Source: Prochlorococcus sp. AG-347-K20
Lineage (GTDB): Bacteria; Cyanobacteriota; Cyanobacteriia; PCC-6307; Cyanobiaceae
Reading direction: 5' to 3'
DNA length: 64,000 bases
Assembly: GCA_003281315.1 (NCBI GenBank)
Contig: QCCH01000002.1
Coordinates: forward strand, 62,001-126,000
Under the pieces are notes generated by a model. The model was not told the DNA's origin. It saw nothing but the letters and a program-made list of their open reading frames with translations, and ran no database searches. Positions 55,556 through 64,000 of the stretch are shown here, piece after piece. A program made the translations under genes and the position numbers. How positions within the stretch are numbered: the stretch's first letter is position 1; every line of letters begins with the position of its first letter.

Positions 55556-56113
55556 ATGGAACAATCCATTATCGAAAAAATAGTTCATAAGATCAAGGGC
55601 AGAAGCATATTTTTAATAGGAATGATGGGTTCTGGCAAGTCACAAACTGGTTTGAAGCTGGCTGAATTATTGAAGTATAAATACATTGATTTAGATTCAT
55701 TAATAGAGAAGTTGGCAAAAAAATCTATCAATCAAATTTTTAATGATGAAGGAGAAGAGAATTTCCGTGAATTAGAAGCAAACTGCCTTAAAGAAACTAT
55801 CAAAATTCCTTCATTAGTAATCTCAACTGGGGGAGGAATAGTTACCAAATCGGAAAACTGGGGAATCTTAAGACAGGGAATAATTGCTTGGATAGACCTC
55901 GACAAAGATATAGCAATTGAAAGATTGAAAAATGAAATTAAAAATAGGCCACTTCTTCAGGGAAAGAATCTAAATGATTTATATATGAGCATTTTTCAAT
56001 CTAGAGAAAATTTGTATTCTCAAGCAGATTTAAGAATTCAAGTAAAAAAAGAAAATATTGAAGAAGTTGCTATGAAAATAATTAATGCAATTCATACAGA
56101 AATAATTAGTTAA
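55556..56113 (+). CDS. aroK: Shikimate kinase
   Basis: Phosphorylates shikimate in aromatic amino acid synthesis; 185 residues. The P-loop is GMMGSGKSQTG, the shikimate-binding DLDSLIE follows, and the GGGIV strand is intact. DLDKDIAIERLKNEIKNRPLL is the lid region with the essential Arg. The stop overlaps the convergent small gene by four bases. Only the ordinary single-domain form; no fusion. Confidence 0.95.
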   Translation: MEQSIIEKIVHKIKGRSIFLIGMMGSGKSQTGLKLAELLKYKYIDLDSLIEKLAKKSINQIFNDEGEENFRELEANCLKETIKIPSLVISTGGGIVTKSENWGILRQGIIAWIDLDKDIAIERLKNEIKNRPLLQGKNLNDLYMSIFQSRENLYSQADLRIQVKKENIEEVAMKIINAIHTEIIS

Positions 56114-56367
56114 TCTGGTTCAATTCTTACTGCAAACCATTTGATAACGTATCCTAATTTTATTTCTAATTCATAAGTGCTTTCCAACAAATCTTCAAAA
56201 AATTCCTGATCAGGATCTTCTATATTTTGATATATTGTTTGTGTTTCTGTCTTACTAAGCCAATTCTTTAACCATAAAATTGCTTCTTGCTTTGATACAA
56301 TTTTTTCTTTTGAATCTGGCTCTAATAATACATAATGATCTGATGCTCTTATTAGTGGATTTGACAT
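56110..56367 (-). CDS. Conserved hypothetical protein, 85 residues
   Basis: A soluble acidic protein starting MSNPLIRASDHYVLLEPDS, with helical segments SKQEAILWLKNWLS and EDLLESTYELEIKLGY and an ending VIKWFAVRIEPD. I recall similar short proteins as conserved hypotheticals in marine cyanobacteria, but I cannot name the family. Its ATG is separated by one base from the divergent ATG of the next gene. Confidence 0.75.
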   Translation of the reverse strand: MSNPLIRASDHYVLLEPDSKEKIVSKQEAILWLKNWLSKTETQTIYQNIEDPDQEFFEDLLESTYELEIKLGYVIKWFAVRIEPD

Positions 56368-56368
56368 A

Positions 56369-57076
56369 ATGAAAATTCTTCTTGGATTAACTCTTTGCTT
56401 GATTTTTCAAGGAATTTTTTTAGAAAGTTCTTTTGCTCTAGTAGATTCTAACGTACGAGAGTTTTTGGAAAATCGTGTAAATCAATGGCCAGAATTATAT
56501 TTGCCAAATTTTAAATTATCGGATACTTCTAAGGATTTAATTTATCCTAAATGGTTCGAGGGGAATTGGCTTGTTACTTCTCAAGATATAGTTAATGATT
56601 CAGAAGAGCCAGTTACTTATAAAGTAAATTTCTTTAAGAATGCTTCAGATTTAATTGTTGGTAATCGTGCAAAAAATTCTGAATCTATTGGAAAAGCAAT
56701 ATTTGGTGAAACCTTAATTAAGGTTGTAAATGATCCTCAATCTATTAATAATCAAATTACTTATTTAAAAGATGATTTTTATATCGATTCAAGAATTACA
56801 GGGAGAAATCAGATCCAAGATGATGATATTTTTTTCGCAGATGAGCTAGTTATACAAACAGCACATAAGCCAGGTGCTTCAAGGATTAATCAGGTAGAGA
56901 CCATTAGTAAATTTCAAAAATGTTCCGAAGAAATATTGGAAGTTGATAATTCAATCAAACCATCAATTTGTGGAGTGCAATATGTTGCTTCTTATGGTTC
57001 AAAAGTTGGTGATCCTTCTATTCATGCTATAAAAACAAATAAATATAAATTGAAGTTTGAATTTATTGAGAGTTAG
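56369..57076 (+). CDS. Secreted/lumenal DUF6816-like protein
   Basis: A 235-residue protein with a signal peptide (KILLGLTLCLIFQGIFLESSFA, cut near residue 24). The mature part starts LVDSNVREFLENRVNQWPE and contains YPKWFEGNWLVTSQ, a pattern seen in plant and cyanobacterial thylakoid lumen proteins of the DUF6816 group, and a conserved-looking VETISKFQKC. The family assignment is from memory. Function unknown. The C-terminus overlaps the convergent GST gene by 14 bases. Confidence 0.75.
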   Translation: MKILLGLTLCLIFQGIFLESSFALVDSNVREFLENRVNQWPELYLPNFKLSDTSKDLIYPKWFEGNWLVTSQDIVNDSEEPVTYKVNFFKNASDLIVGNRAKNSESIGKAIFGETLIKVVNDPQSINNQITYLKDDFYIDSRITGRNQIQDDDIFFADELVIQTAHKPGASRINQVETISKFQKCSEEILEVDNSIKPSICGVQYVASYGSKVGDPSIHAIKTNKYKLKFEFIES

Positions 57077-57788
57077 CACTAAAAAGATGTTTTTCTAAGT
57101 TGTTCCTCCAAATGAAAAGATTTTCTAAATAAGGGTTGTTTATGTATTCTTGGCTTCCCTCTCCTGAAAGAATTGGTCCTGAAGACTTTGGAAATTTAAG
57201 AAGGGATAATTGAGCAGCAATTGAAATATCTGCGATTGATAAACTATCTCCAACTAAATATTTCTTGTTGATCAAGGATTTTGATAAAGCTTCCAGTAAT
57301 TTTTGAAGTTCTAAATTATCTTTAGAAGACAAAACTACATTAGAAATTTGACTAAGATTTTTAAAAGGTAATTTATCAAAAATACTTTTTACTGAAGAAG
57401 GTATTTCATCTGGAAGTAATGCAGTTCTTAGCTGTGGATTTTCTATTGCAGATTTTATTAAAGCTTTTCTACAAGTTGTAGCCATTGTAGTATCTGCCCA
57501 GTCTTCAATTAGTTTGCATTGTGCAAATAATATTGGATCCTCCGGAAAGAGTGGATTGTTTTCATTTTTTTTATCTAAATATTCGCAAATAGTTGAAGAG
57601 TCATTAATAACTTGATCATTACTATCGACTATTATAGGTACTTGTTTTTGACCTGATAATTTAAAGATTTCAAATTGGCCTATTCCAGGTGTTACTTCTT
57701 CAACTCGATATTGTAGTTTTTTTGCATGAAGAGCCATTCTTGTTTTTAAACAAAAAGCACTATGCCTAAATTGATATAATGTAATCAT
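57063..57788 (-). CDS. Glutathione S-transferase family protein
   Basis: A 241-residue protein. An N-terminal thioredoxin fold (ITLYQFRHSAFCLKTRMAL; QKQVPIIVDSNDQVINDSST) is followed by an all-helical C-terminal domain (residues about 85-230) including LVGDSLSIADISIAAQL. Ser residues in SAFC and the cis-Pro in QVPI are present. The Cys in the active region suggests a beta or omega-like GST. The physiological substrate is unknown. Confidence 0.9.
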   Translation of the reverse strand: MITLYQFRHSAFCLKTRMALHAKKLQYRVEEVTPGIGQFEIFKLSGQKQVPIIVDSNDQVINDSSTICEYLDKKNENNPLFPEDPILFAQCKLIEDWADTTMATTCRKALIKSAIENPQLRTALLPDEIPSSVKSIFDKLPFKNLSQISNVVLSSKDNLELQKLLEALSKSLINKKYLVGDSLSIADISIAAQLSLLKFPKSSGPILSGEGSQEYINNPYLENLFIWRNNLEKHLFSANSQ

Positions 57789-57842
57789 GCTGTTTAATGT
57801 TTGTTAAAACTTAGCTAAAAAAGTAATCTATTTGTGGAGCTG

Positions 57843-58052
57843 ATGGGCGAATTTTTCTCTAATGTTGCGAGATATCCAAAGTACTTGATATCTATCATTG
57901 TTGGGGGACTTGTTGCTTTACTTGAACCTTTATTCAAGAATAGATCAAATCCACTCACAATAGTAGGTTTGATATCTTCTGTCTTAAGTGCTTTCATAAC
58001 TGTTTATTTTGTCTTGCAAGCGATGACAAACCCGATAAATTTACAACCATAA
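57843..58052 (+). CDS. DUF751/Ycf33 family membrane protein
   Basis: A protein of about 69 residues starting MGEFFSNVARYPKYL, with the family pattern ISIIVGGLVALLEPLFK, RSNPLTIVGLISS and FITVYFVLQAM. Two membrane segments flank a basic loop. A GTG nine bases upstream is open, but ATG at 57843 gives the family-like N-terminus. Its stop overlaps the rbfA start by one base (TAATG), so the two genes are coupled. Function unknown; plastid Ycf33 is in this family. Confidence 0.82.
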   Translation: MGEFFSNVARYPKYLISIIVGGLVALLEPLFKNRSNPLTIVGLISSVLSAFITVYFVLQAMTNPINLQP

Positions 58053-58444
58053 TGCCAAATAATTACCGTCTTGCAAAAGTTTCTTCTCTTTTGAAGAAAG
58101 AAATAACCCTTATTTTGCAGAATGATTTGGGAAATGATCTTCTTAGAGATCATTTCGTCAATATTTCTAAGATTGATTTATCAGTTGATTTGCAACACTG
58201 TAAAATTTACATAACTTCAACTGCTGAAGAGAAAGTAAGGAAAGAGATTGTGGAAAACTTGAATACTGCTAAAAGCTCTATAAGGCATAGTTTAGGAAAA
58301 AGAATTGAGATGAGAAGAGTTCCAGAGATAATTTTTAAAGACGATGTTGTTCTTGATAAAGGTTTATCAGTCTTGAAACTTCTCGATGAATTAAAAAATA
58401 ACAAGCAAAATAATAATGTTGAGGAAAAGGATGCCAAAAGTTGA
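58052..58444 (+). CDS. rbfA: Ribosome-binding factor A
   Basis: Helps mature the 5' end of 16S rRNA in the 30S subunit and is needed in the cold. The 130-residue product has a KH-like fold: RLAKVSSLLKKEITLILQ, VNISKIDLSVDLQHCKIYIT and SSIRHSLGKRIEMRRVPEIIF, followed by LDKGLSVLKLLDEL. The C-terminal tail is polar. It is coupled by TAATG to the DUF751 gene and overlaps hemD. Confidence 0.95.
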   Translation: MPNNYRLAKVSSLLKKEITLILQNDLGNDLLRDHFVNISKIDLSVDLQHCKIYITSTAEEKVRKEIVENLNTAKSSIRHSLGKRIEMRRVPEIIFKDDVVLDKGLSVLKLLDELKNNKQNNNVEEKDAKS

Positions 58445-59228
58445 TTTACCCCTTGATCAAAGAAATATAATTATTACTCGATCAAAAGAAGGGATATTGG
58501 ATATAAAAAAGATTTTCACAAGCAAGGGCGCTAATGTATTTGATTTGCCTGCAATAAGTATTGGTGATCCTGATGATTTGCATCCTCTTGACGAAGCATT
58601 AAATCAAATAAATGATTTTCATTGGATTATTTTTTCCAGTAGCAATGGGATCAAATTTGTGGATAAAAGACTTAGATACTTTAATAGTTCACTAAAAGAA
58701 TGTTCTAAAAAAACAAAAATCGCCGTAGTCGGAGAAAAAACCTCAAAAACTCTTGATGAGTTTGGGATTAAGGCTGATTTCATACCTCCAGAATTTGTTG
58801 CTGAAAGTTTAATTGATAATTTCCCAGTATCTGGTTATGGACTTCGAGTTTTTGTACCAAGAGTTCAGACAGGTGGTAGGGATATAATTGCAGATCAATT
58901 TAGAAAGGCTGGTGCTCGTGTATTTGAGGTTGCTGCATATGAAACTAGATGTCCTGACTCAATTCCGGAAGAAACAATTGAGATTATTTCTAATCGAAAA
59001 GTAGATGCAATCATTTTCTCAAGTGGTAAAACCGTAGTAAATGCTGCTTTTTTACTAGAAAAAAAACTTGGTAAACAATGGTTAGATTATTTTGATCATA
59101 TTAAGTTGTTATCTATTGGACCACAGACAACAAAAATATGTAACAAGATTTTTGGAAGAGTTGATAGTCAGGCACAAAAATATACCTTTGAAGGACTGCT
59201 AGATCTGGCAATTAATATTTTTAGTTAG
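58431..59228 (+). CDS. hemD: Uroporphyrinogen-III synthase
   Basis: Closes and isomerises hydroxymethylbilane to uroporphyrinogen III for haem and chlorophyll. About 265 residues in two similar domains; conserved parts are IIITRSKEGI, HWIIFSSSNGIKFV, GLRVFVPRVQTG, VAAYETRCP and AIIFSSGKTVVNA. I chose ATG at 58431, preceded by GAGG at a normal distance; ATG at 58416 adds five residues. It overlaps rbfA by 14 bases. Confidence 0.92.
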   Translation: MPKVDLPLDQRNIIITRSKEGILDIKKIFTSKGANVFDLPAISIGDPDDLHPLDEALNQINDFHWIIFSSSNGIKFVDKRLRYFNSSLKECSKKTKIAVVGEKTSKTLDEFGIKADFIPPEFVAESLIDNFPVSGYGLRVFVPRVQTGGRDIIADQFRKAGARVFEVAAYETRCPDSIPEETIEIISNRKVDAIIFSSGKTVVNAAFLLEKKLGKQWLDYFDHIKLLSIGPQTTKICNKIFGRVDSQAQKYTFEGLLDLAINIFS

Positions 59229-59691
59229 AAAACTTTTTTGAATAGTTCTTTTCAACTAAATCTTTGAACCTATCAATATTTGCCTGTAATTCGTTTGTTA
59301 CCATTTTGCCTAAGATATTTTCTTCCATAAACCGTGCAATCATTTTAGGTAGCTCATAAGTTATTGCTAAATTTACCGTTGTGATTTGATCAGTTTTACT
59401 TTCGAAAACTACTGATCCCTCAGTTGGTAAACCTCCTATTGATTTCCATTTAAGTTTGCTTTTGTCAACCCTTTCAGTAATTTGAGCTTTCCATTTAAAT
59501 CTAAAGCCATTTGCAGCTAAAGTCCATTCTGTTAAATCTGGTAACGTATTAGTTTCTTCGTCAACTGTTTTTACAGATTCAATCCAGCTCATCCAAAGTG
59601 ACATTGAGTCTAAATCGCTCCATGTGTCCCATACATTTTCAAGAGGCGCATTAACAACTGTTATTACGTCATGTTTTAGCCAAGTACCCAT
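59221..59691 (-). CDS. SRPBCC/cyclase-dehydrase-like protein
   Basis: A 156-residue START-like fold protein with the family pattern: ITVVNAPLENVWDTWSDLDSM followed by LWMSWIESVK, central beta strands (FKWKAQITERV, LKWKSIGGL), and a C-terminal helix. It lies three bases downstream of zds on the same strand and overlaps the end of hemD by eight bases. The fold binds hydrophobic ligands, so it may handle a carotenoid or lipid for the upstream desaturase; this is inferred from context only. Confidence 0.87.
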   Translation of the reverse strand: MGTWLKHDVITVVNAPLENVWDTWSDLDSMSLWMSWIESVKTVDEETNTLPDLTEWTLAANGFRFKWKAQITERVDKSKLKWKSIGGLPTEGSVVFESKTDQITTVNLAITYELPKMIARFMEENILGKMVTNELQANIDRFKDLVEKNYSKKFSN

Positions 59692-59694
59692 TAA

Positions 59695-61149
59695 TTAACT
59701 TACTGCAAGATTTTTTGCTAATTCGGCTTTTTTCTCTAAAATTGCGGCGGCAGCTAAATGACCACTCATTGTAGCTCCCTCCATAGAGTCTATATAATCT
59801 TGTTTTGTATAACTACCAGCCATGAAGAAATTAGATATAGATGTTTTTTGATCGGGTCTGAAAGGTTCCATACCGGGAGCTTCTCTATAGAGTGATTGTG
59901 GAATTTGTACTACGTTACTCCAAAGCAATTTAAGGTTTTTTGAGGATGGGAATAGACGGCGAACCTCTTTATCAATTTCTTTTGTAATTCTTTCTGTGGA
60001 TCTTCCCATCCATCTATCGCCAGGAGTTAAAACACATTGGAGAAGCGATCCCATATCTTTTTTTCTATAGTCTGCTGGACTTGCTAGTGCTAAATCAGCA
60101 AAACAACTGAAAGAGGCATCAGCAGAATAAAGAAGGTTATCTAGTCCAATAGGCTCGGTTCCGGTATTATCTTTTTGTAATTCAGTAACCCAACCGTCAT
60201 ATCTTAATTGGATTGTGGCAACAGCTACAGCTCTAAGTTTTTTTAAACCTTCAAATTCTTTAAATTGATACCATTCTTTTGGAATTATTTTTTTTATTCC
60301 AGGAACATCACAGGCAGCTAGAAATTTATCTGCAAACACTGCCTTAATTCCTTCAGGAGAAGATATTTTTAATTGATTTACTGAAAAAGAGGAAGATTCC
60401 TTTTCATAAATGATTTCTTCTACCTTATGGTTAAGATGTATTTTTGCTCCTTTGTTTGTGATGTAGTCGACGATAGGTTGTGTTAACCACTTATGTGGGG
60501 AACCTTTTAAAAGATTAAGTTTTGAGGCTTCTGTTTTTGAAGCAAACATCATGAATATAGTTAGCATGCATCTTGCTGAAATATCATTGCAATTAATAAA
60601 ACCTAATGCATATGCGATGGGATCCCACATTCTTTCTAAACTTTTTTCACTTCCACCATGGTTTAAAAACCATTCTTTAAAACTAATTCTATCTAGATCT
60701 CTAATTATTTTCATTGCGCCTTCATAGTCTATCAATCCTCTAACGATTGGACTTGTCCCTAAAGCTAAGGCATTTCTGAACTTATCTACCCAAGTAAGTT
60801 GTTCGGTGGTAAAAAAAGCTTTAAGTCCATTAAATGGAGCACCTAAAGGGAATCTGAAGTCTAACGATTTTAAATTACCACCATTATTGATAAATAGATG
60901 AGTATGATCTTTCGGGAGTAAATTGTCTAGAGCTCCCACTTTTTTCATTAATTTAAAAAGATTTGCATAATTGTAAAAAAATACATGTAAACCCATTTCT
61001 ATGTGGTTGCCATCTTTATCTTCCCAACTTCCAACTTTACCTCCCCAAAATGACCTGCTCTCGTAAATTTCTACTTCGTGACCTTCATCAACTAAATTGA
61101 CTGCTGCTGTAAGACCAGCTAATCCAGAACCAACTATTACAATTTTCAC
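59695..61149 (-). CDS. zds: Zeta-carotene desaturase
   Basis: FAD flavoprotein of 484 residues that desaturates zeta-carotene to lycopene in the plant-type carotenoid path. The dinucleotide motif is [15 protein letters not shown] at the N-terminus, then FWGGKVGSW and the [14 protein letters not shown] substrate-region motif that separates Zds (crtQ) from phytoene desaturase. The C-terminal FAD motif is [21 protein letters not shown]. The upstream 99 bases, shared with the IscA-type gene, hold a TATAAT (plus-strand ATTATA at 61161-61166). Confidence 0.95.
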   Translation of the reverse strand: MKIVIVGSGLAGLTAAVNLVDEGHEVEIYESRSFWGGKVGSWEDKDGNHIEMGLHVFFYNYANLFKLMKKVGALDNLLPKDHTHLFINNGGNLKSLDFRFPLGAPFNGLKAFFTTEQLTWVDKFRNALALGTSPIVRGLIDYEGAMKIIRDLDRISFKEWFLNHGGSEKSLERMWDPIAYALGFINCNDISARCMLTIFMMFASKTEASKLNLLKGSPHKWLTQPIVDYITNKGAKIHLNHKVEEIIYEKESSSFSVNQLKISSPEGIKAVFADKFLAACDVPGIKKIIPKEWYQFKEFEGLKKLRAVAVATIQLRYDGWVTELQKDNTGTEPIGLDNLLYSADASFSCFADLALASPADYRKKDMGSLLQCVLTPGDRWMGRSTERITKEIDKEVRRLFPSSKNLKLLWSNVVQIPQSLYREAPGMEPFRPDQKTSISNFFMAGSYTKQDYIDSMEGATMSGHLAAAAILEKKAELAKNLAVS

Positions 61150-61248
61150 TTTTTCTTATAATTATAACAAATCAAGTTTGGATAACGTTTGTTCTATGCA
61201 TCCTATCGATTAAGTTTTTATATTATAAATAGTATAAATCCCTTGTTT

Positions 61249-61641
61249 ATGGAAAACGTAGAAGTTAAACAGGAAATTAAAAATTCTGATGATTGCAAAG
61301 GTATCTTAATTACGAATGATGCTATAGAACAAATTTCAAATTTATTGAAGAGCCAAAGTGATAAAAAAGCACTAAGGGTAGGGGTAAGATCTGGCGGTTG
61401 TAGTGGGATGAGTTATACGATGGATTTTATAGGAACTGATGAAATAAATCCCGATGATAAAGTTTATGATTATTCATTAAAAGCTGATCAAAGCTTTCAA
61501 GTAGTCTGTGATCCTAAAAGTCTTTTATATATTTATGGAATGCAGTTAGATTTTAGTAAGGAATTAATTGGAGGTGGCTTTAATTTTGTAAATCCCAATG
61601 CCTCTCAAACTTGCGGTTGTGGAAGCTCTTTTGCAGTTTAA
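61249..61641 (+). CDS. A-type Fe-S carrier (IscA/SufA family)
   Basis: Iron-sulfur carrier of 130 residues. The three cluster cysteines are Cys51 (SGGCSGM) and Cys122/Cys124 (TCGCGSSF). The first 15 residues are an unusual polar extension (MENVEVKQEIKNSDD). ATG at 61249 is preferred; an open TTC-rich region upstream has a weak Met 60 bases earlier without homology. The suf operon is 37 kb away. Which target proteins it serves is unknown. Confidence 0.95.
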   Translation: MENVEVKQEIKNSDDCKGILITNDAIEQISNLLKSQSDKKALRVGVRSGGCSGMSYTMDFIGTDEINPDDKVYDYSLKADQSFQVVCDPKSLLYIYGMQLDFSKELIGGGFNFVNPNASQTCGCGSSFAV

Positions 61642-61647
61642 TAAATA

Positions 61648-62076
61648 ATGAATAACGAAATTAATCCCATCGAAGAGGATTTTAATGCAGCTTTATCAAG
61701 ATACAAAGCAGGGCAAGATTTAATGCCAATTGTTCAAGATTTTCAAAAAATTATACAGCAAATTCCAAATCATTTTGCTGCTTGGACTTGTTTATCATGG
61801 CTTCAATTACTTTTGAAAAATAATGAAGAAGCTTTGTCAGCTGCCAGACAAGCTGTTCGATTAAATCATCAAGATCCACAAGCAAGAATGAATTTGTCTT
61901 TAGCTCTTTTGGCTACCAATAATAAAGGCGTTAGGGATCATATTGAGTTAATAAAAAAAATGTCTATGATGATGCCAGATGTGAAAAGTGAGTTGAAAGA
62001 ATCTGTTGAAGACGGATTAAGTAGATATCCAGATTGGCCTGAGTTAACCAAAGTAAAAAAATGGTTGGAATTTTAA
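61648..62076 (+). CDS. TPR repeat protein
   Basis: A 142-residue helical protein with about two or three tetratricopeptide repeats (about residues 10-110): AAWTCLSWLQLLLKNNEEAL followed by SAARQAVRLNHQDPQARMNL. The repeats act as protein-binding scaffolds. It lies six bases downstream of the IscA-type gene and one base before the LpxB-related gene, so all three are probably one transcript. Partner not known. Confidence 0.87.
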   Translation: MNNEINPIEEDFNAALSRYKAGQDLMPIVQDFQKIIQQIPNHFAAWTCLSWLQLLLKNNEEALSAARQAVRLNHQDPQARMNLSLALLATNNKGVRDHIELIKKMSMMMPDVKSELKESVEDGLSRYPDWPELTKVKKWLEF

Positions 62077-62077
62077 A

Positions 62078-63280
62078 TTGTTTAAGATTTTAATTTTAAG
62101 TAATGGGCATGGAGAAGATCTATCTGGCAGTCTAATAGCTAAACAATTCGTAAAAAGTGGTTATTCTATTGATGCTTTGCCAATTGTTGGTATGGGAAAC
62201 CATTACGAAAAAGAAAAAATTAAGATTATTGGTAAAACTAAGGAATTTAGAACTGGAGGAATTGGTTATAATTCTTTTAAGGGAAGACTTACTGAGATAT
62301 TTGGAGGAGAAATTTTTTATCTTCTAAAAAGATTATATTTAACTTTTAAAATAAGAAAAAAATATGATTATTTTTTTGTAGTTGGAGATATTGTGCCAAT
62401 CTTTTTTGCATGGGTTTGTAAGAATGATTTTTTTACATATCTAGTTGCTTATTCCAGCCATTATGAAGGGAAGTTGAAATTACCATGGCCTTCAAAATTT
62501 TTCTTGCTTTCACAAAAAGCAAAAAAAATATATACGAGAGATTCGCTTACAGCTAATGATTTAACTTTGCAATTAAAAAAGAAAGTGTCATTTTTAGGCA
62601 ACCCATTCATGGATAAGTTTTTTCCTAGAAACAAAGAATTTAAGAACGCTGAATTTAGTATTGGATTATTTGCAGGAAGTAGATTCCCTGAGATTTTAGA
62701 TAATTTTGTTTTAATTTTAGAGGTATTAGAGGCATTGTCAGATTTAAGATATTTTCAAAAAATTCAGTTTAATTTTGCAATAGTTAATACTCTATCTTCA
62801 TCAAAAATAAAGGAGATATTTCAAAAAAGAGGATGGTTAAAAATAGAAAATATAAAAGATAATAATCTCTTGAAATTCCAATATAAATTTTTAGAAGTGA
62901 ATACATATTGGAATAATTTTGACAAAATATTATTGAAAAGTAGATGCTGTATTAGCATGGCAGGAACAGCAGCAGAGCAAGCGATTGGATTAGGAAAACC
63001 GGTTATTCAGATTGAAGGTAAAGGTCCACAATTTACAAAAACTTTTGCAGAAGCGCAAAGACGTTTGCTTGGAAAATATGTTTTTTGTGCCAGTAATTAT
63101 AAAGACAAAAATGATCAAATCAATCAGACAATTAAATTGATCATAAAAGTAATATACCTTATACAGCTAAATAAGAAGTTTATGATCTCATGTAATGAAA
63201 ATGCTAAAAAAAGACTGGGTGAAAACAAAGCTTGTCTTAAAATGGTTGATGATATGAATGTTGTTATAAAAAATGACTAA
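62078..63280 (+). CDS. LpxB-related glycosyltransferase-like protein (TIGR03492 type)
   Basis: A 400-residue cyanobacterial protein related to lipid-A-disaccharide synthase. N-terminal ILILSNGHGEDLSGSLIAK, the middle YDYFFVVGDIVPIFFAW, and C-terminal CCISMAGTAAEQAIGLGKPV are the main motifs. The start is TTG at 62078 (translated as Met), one base after the TPR stop. It shares an operon with a small membrane protein after it (eight-base overlap). The substrate is unknown; unlikely to be canonical LpxB, which is longer in conserved core. Confidence 0.82.
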   Translation: MFKILILSNGHGEDLSGSLIAKQFVKSGYSIDALPIVGMGNHYEKEKIKIIGKTKEFRTGGIGYNSFKGRLTEIFGGEIFYLLKRLYLTFKIRKKYDYFFVVGDIVPIFFAWVCKNDFFTYLVAYSSHYEGKLKLPWPSKFFLLSQKAKKIYTRDSLTANDLTLQLKKKVSFLGNPFMDKFFPRNKEFKNAEFSIGLFAGSRFPEILDNFVLILEVLEALSDLRYFQKIQFNFAIVNTLSSSKIKEIFQKRGWLKIENIKDNNLLKFQYKFLEVNTYWNNFDKILLKSRCCISMAGTAAEQAIGLGKPVIQIEGKGPQFTKTFAEAQRRLLGKYVFCASNYKDKNDQINQTIKLIIKVIYLIQLNKKFMISCNENAKKRLGENKACLKMVDDMNVVIKND

Positions 63281-63542
63281 GGAGAATAATCAAAATAAGT
63301 TAAAACAAATTATTGATAATTTGTTATTAATAAATTTATTTACAGTCATATTTTTTGCAATATTTTTTATTTTTGCAATCATCATGCAATTAAATGGGAT
63401 ATTTATTTTTATTAATTTTATTCAGATAGTTTGGAATCCTCTTGTAGTTCCATTGATAACAATTCTTATTATTGGTGCTTTAGTAAATGGTATTAATTCT
63501 TGGTGGAGGCGTAAATTGCTTTCTCAAGAAGAGGATATTTAA
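63273..63542 (+). CDS. Small two-helix membrane protein, 89 residues
   Basis: Starts MTKENNQNKLKQIIDN, then two hydrophobic helices (about residues 17-50 and 54-75: LFTVIFFAIFFIFAIIMQL, VVPLITILIIGALVNG) and a tail WWRRKLLSQEEDI. It overlaps the upstream gene by eight bases, so it is translated with it. The 3' end overlaps the antisense epimerase gene by 50 bases. Family unknown. Confidence 0.75.
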   Translation: MTKENNQNKLKQIIDNLLLINLFTVIFFAIFFIFAIIMQLNGIFIFINFIQIVWNPLVVPLITILIIGALVNGINSWWRRKLLSQEEDI

Positions 63543-64000
63543 AGTTATAATTTTTGATTTTACTGCTAATTACTTTTTGTCCTTCTAAAACAACTTTCGC
63601 TCCATCTCCTAACAATATTTTTAAAACCGCTCCAGGCACTGGAAGTAAATTAGGTCTATTCAGACATTTGCCTAAAACCTGAGAAAATTCTCTCATTAAT
63701 ACTGGATTTGGTGCAACAGCATTAAATACTCCCGAATACTTTTTATCAACTAATGCTTGAATAATTAATGCACATAAATCAGTTCTATGAATCCAACTCA
63801 TCCATTGCTTACCATCTCCAATTGGTCCACCTAATCCAACTTTAAATATAGGGAGCATTTTTCCTAATGCTCCTCCGTCTTTCTCTAGAACAATTCCAAT
63901 TCTAAAAATAACTAACCTTGAGAAAAATGGTTTTTCAGCGGCGACCGCTTCCCATTTTTTGCAAAGATTAGATAAAAAGTCTTTTCCTCCAGGACTATTT
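63493..64000 (-). CDS. NAD-dependent epimerase-like protein (TIGR01777 family), truncated by window
   Basis: C-terminal part of an atypical short-chain dehydrogenase/epimerase; the 5' end lies beyond the window. Visible motifs are RLVIFRIGIVLEKDGGALG, GGPIGDGKQWMSWIHRTDL, GVFNAVAPNPV and the LGDGAKVVLEGQKV of the DUF1731 C-terminal domain. The frame is open to position 64000 with no stop, so the partial gene is real. Its stop overlaps the convergent small membrane gene by 50 bases. Substrate unknown. Confidence 0.9.
   Translation of the reverse strand, partial: NSPGGKDFLSNLCKKWEAVAAEKPFFSRLVIFRIGIVLEKDGGALGKMLPIFKVGLGGPIGDGKQWMSWIHRTDLCALIIQALVDKKYSGVFNAVAPNPVLMREFSQVLGKCLNRPNLLPVPGAVLKILLGDGAKVVLEGQKVISSKIKNYNFKYPLLEKAIYASTKN

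Overview
The window looks like chromosome of a high-light-adapted Prochlorococcus, or a very close relative. It is strongly AT-rich, has short intergenic gaps and many non-ATG starts, and carries cyanobacterial marker genes: psbX, ycf66, petL, two high-light-inducible (hli) genes, a zeta-carotene desaturase, a NAD(P)H dehydrogenase type II-like gene, and a permuted tmRNA whose encoded tag reads ANKIVSFSRQTAPVAA. I saw no rRNA, insertion sequence, prophage, CRISPR array or integration site. Identification rests on motif recognition, not on a database search.

Layout. 1-4.4 kb: aldo/keto reductase, a 45-residue ORF, the tmRNA, an RNA/DNA methyltransferase, a Holin-X/DUF883-like membrane pair and a small membrane peptide. 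4.4-10.5 kb: SMC ATPase, PRC-barrel protein, an LpxB-related glycosyltransferase and tRNA-Leu(AAG). 10.7-17.3 kb: accC, ycf19-like, psbX-ycf66, hli, an ABC exporter, HIT and peptide deformylase. 17.4-24.5 kb: an S9 peptidase and the sufBCDS operon for Fe-S assembly. 24.7-32.8 kb: DUF4912 protein, phosphoglucomutase, RarA, phosphopantetheinyl transferase, peroxiredoxin Q, coaX, cysH and an NDH-2-like enzyme. 32.9-36.8 kb: a three-gene ion transport operon (SLC13-type carrier, KtrB, KtrA).

36.8-38.0 kb holds the least explained block. It has a ribbon-helix-helix regulator facing a conserved small gene across a symmetric operator-like sequence, then a Nif11-like 76-residue protein ending in GGL, and a 58-residue membrane peptide on the opposite strand. 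38.1-47.3 kb: ABC-F ATPase, a CX3C micro-protein, HtrA protease, a second hli, BrkB-like protein, inositol phosphatase, TolC-like protein and a DUF512 radical SAM protein. 47.3-56.4 kb: DUF3120, nadB, a VKOR-thioredoxin fusion, rimO, petL, DUF4346, a FemAB/GNAT-like protein, a RibD-type reductase coupled to a double 6-pyruvoyl-tetrahydropterin synthase-like protein, and aroK. 56.4-64.0 kb: lumenal DUF6816-like protein, GST, Ycf33/DUF751, rbfA-hemD, an SRPBCC protein coupled to zds, an IscA-type protein, TPR protein, a second LpxB-related protein and a truncated TIGR01777-type epimerase at the right edge.

Most of the window is housekeeping: cofactor synthesis (hemD, coaX, nadB, Suf, carotenoid), translation quality (tmRNA, def, rimO, rbfA), ion homeostasis and thylakoid small subunits. 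The notable features are structural. They include genes compressed until divergent start codons touch, ATGA and TAATG couplings, many micro-proteins below normal gene-calling limits, and the uncharacterised RHH/Nif11-like block.
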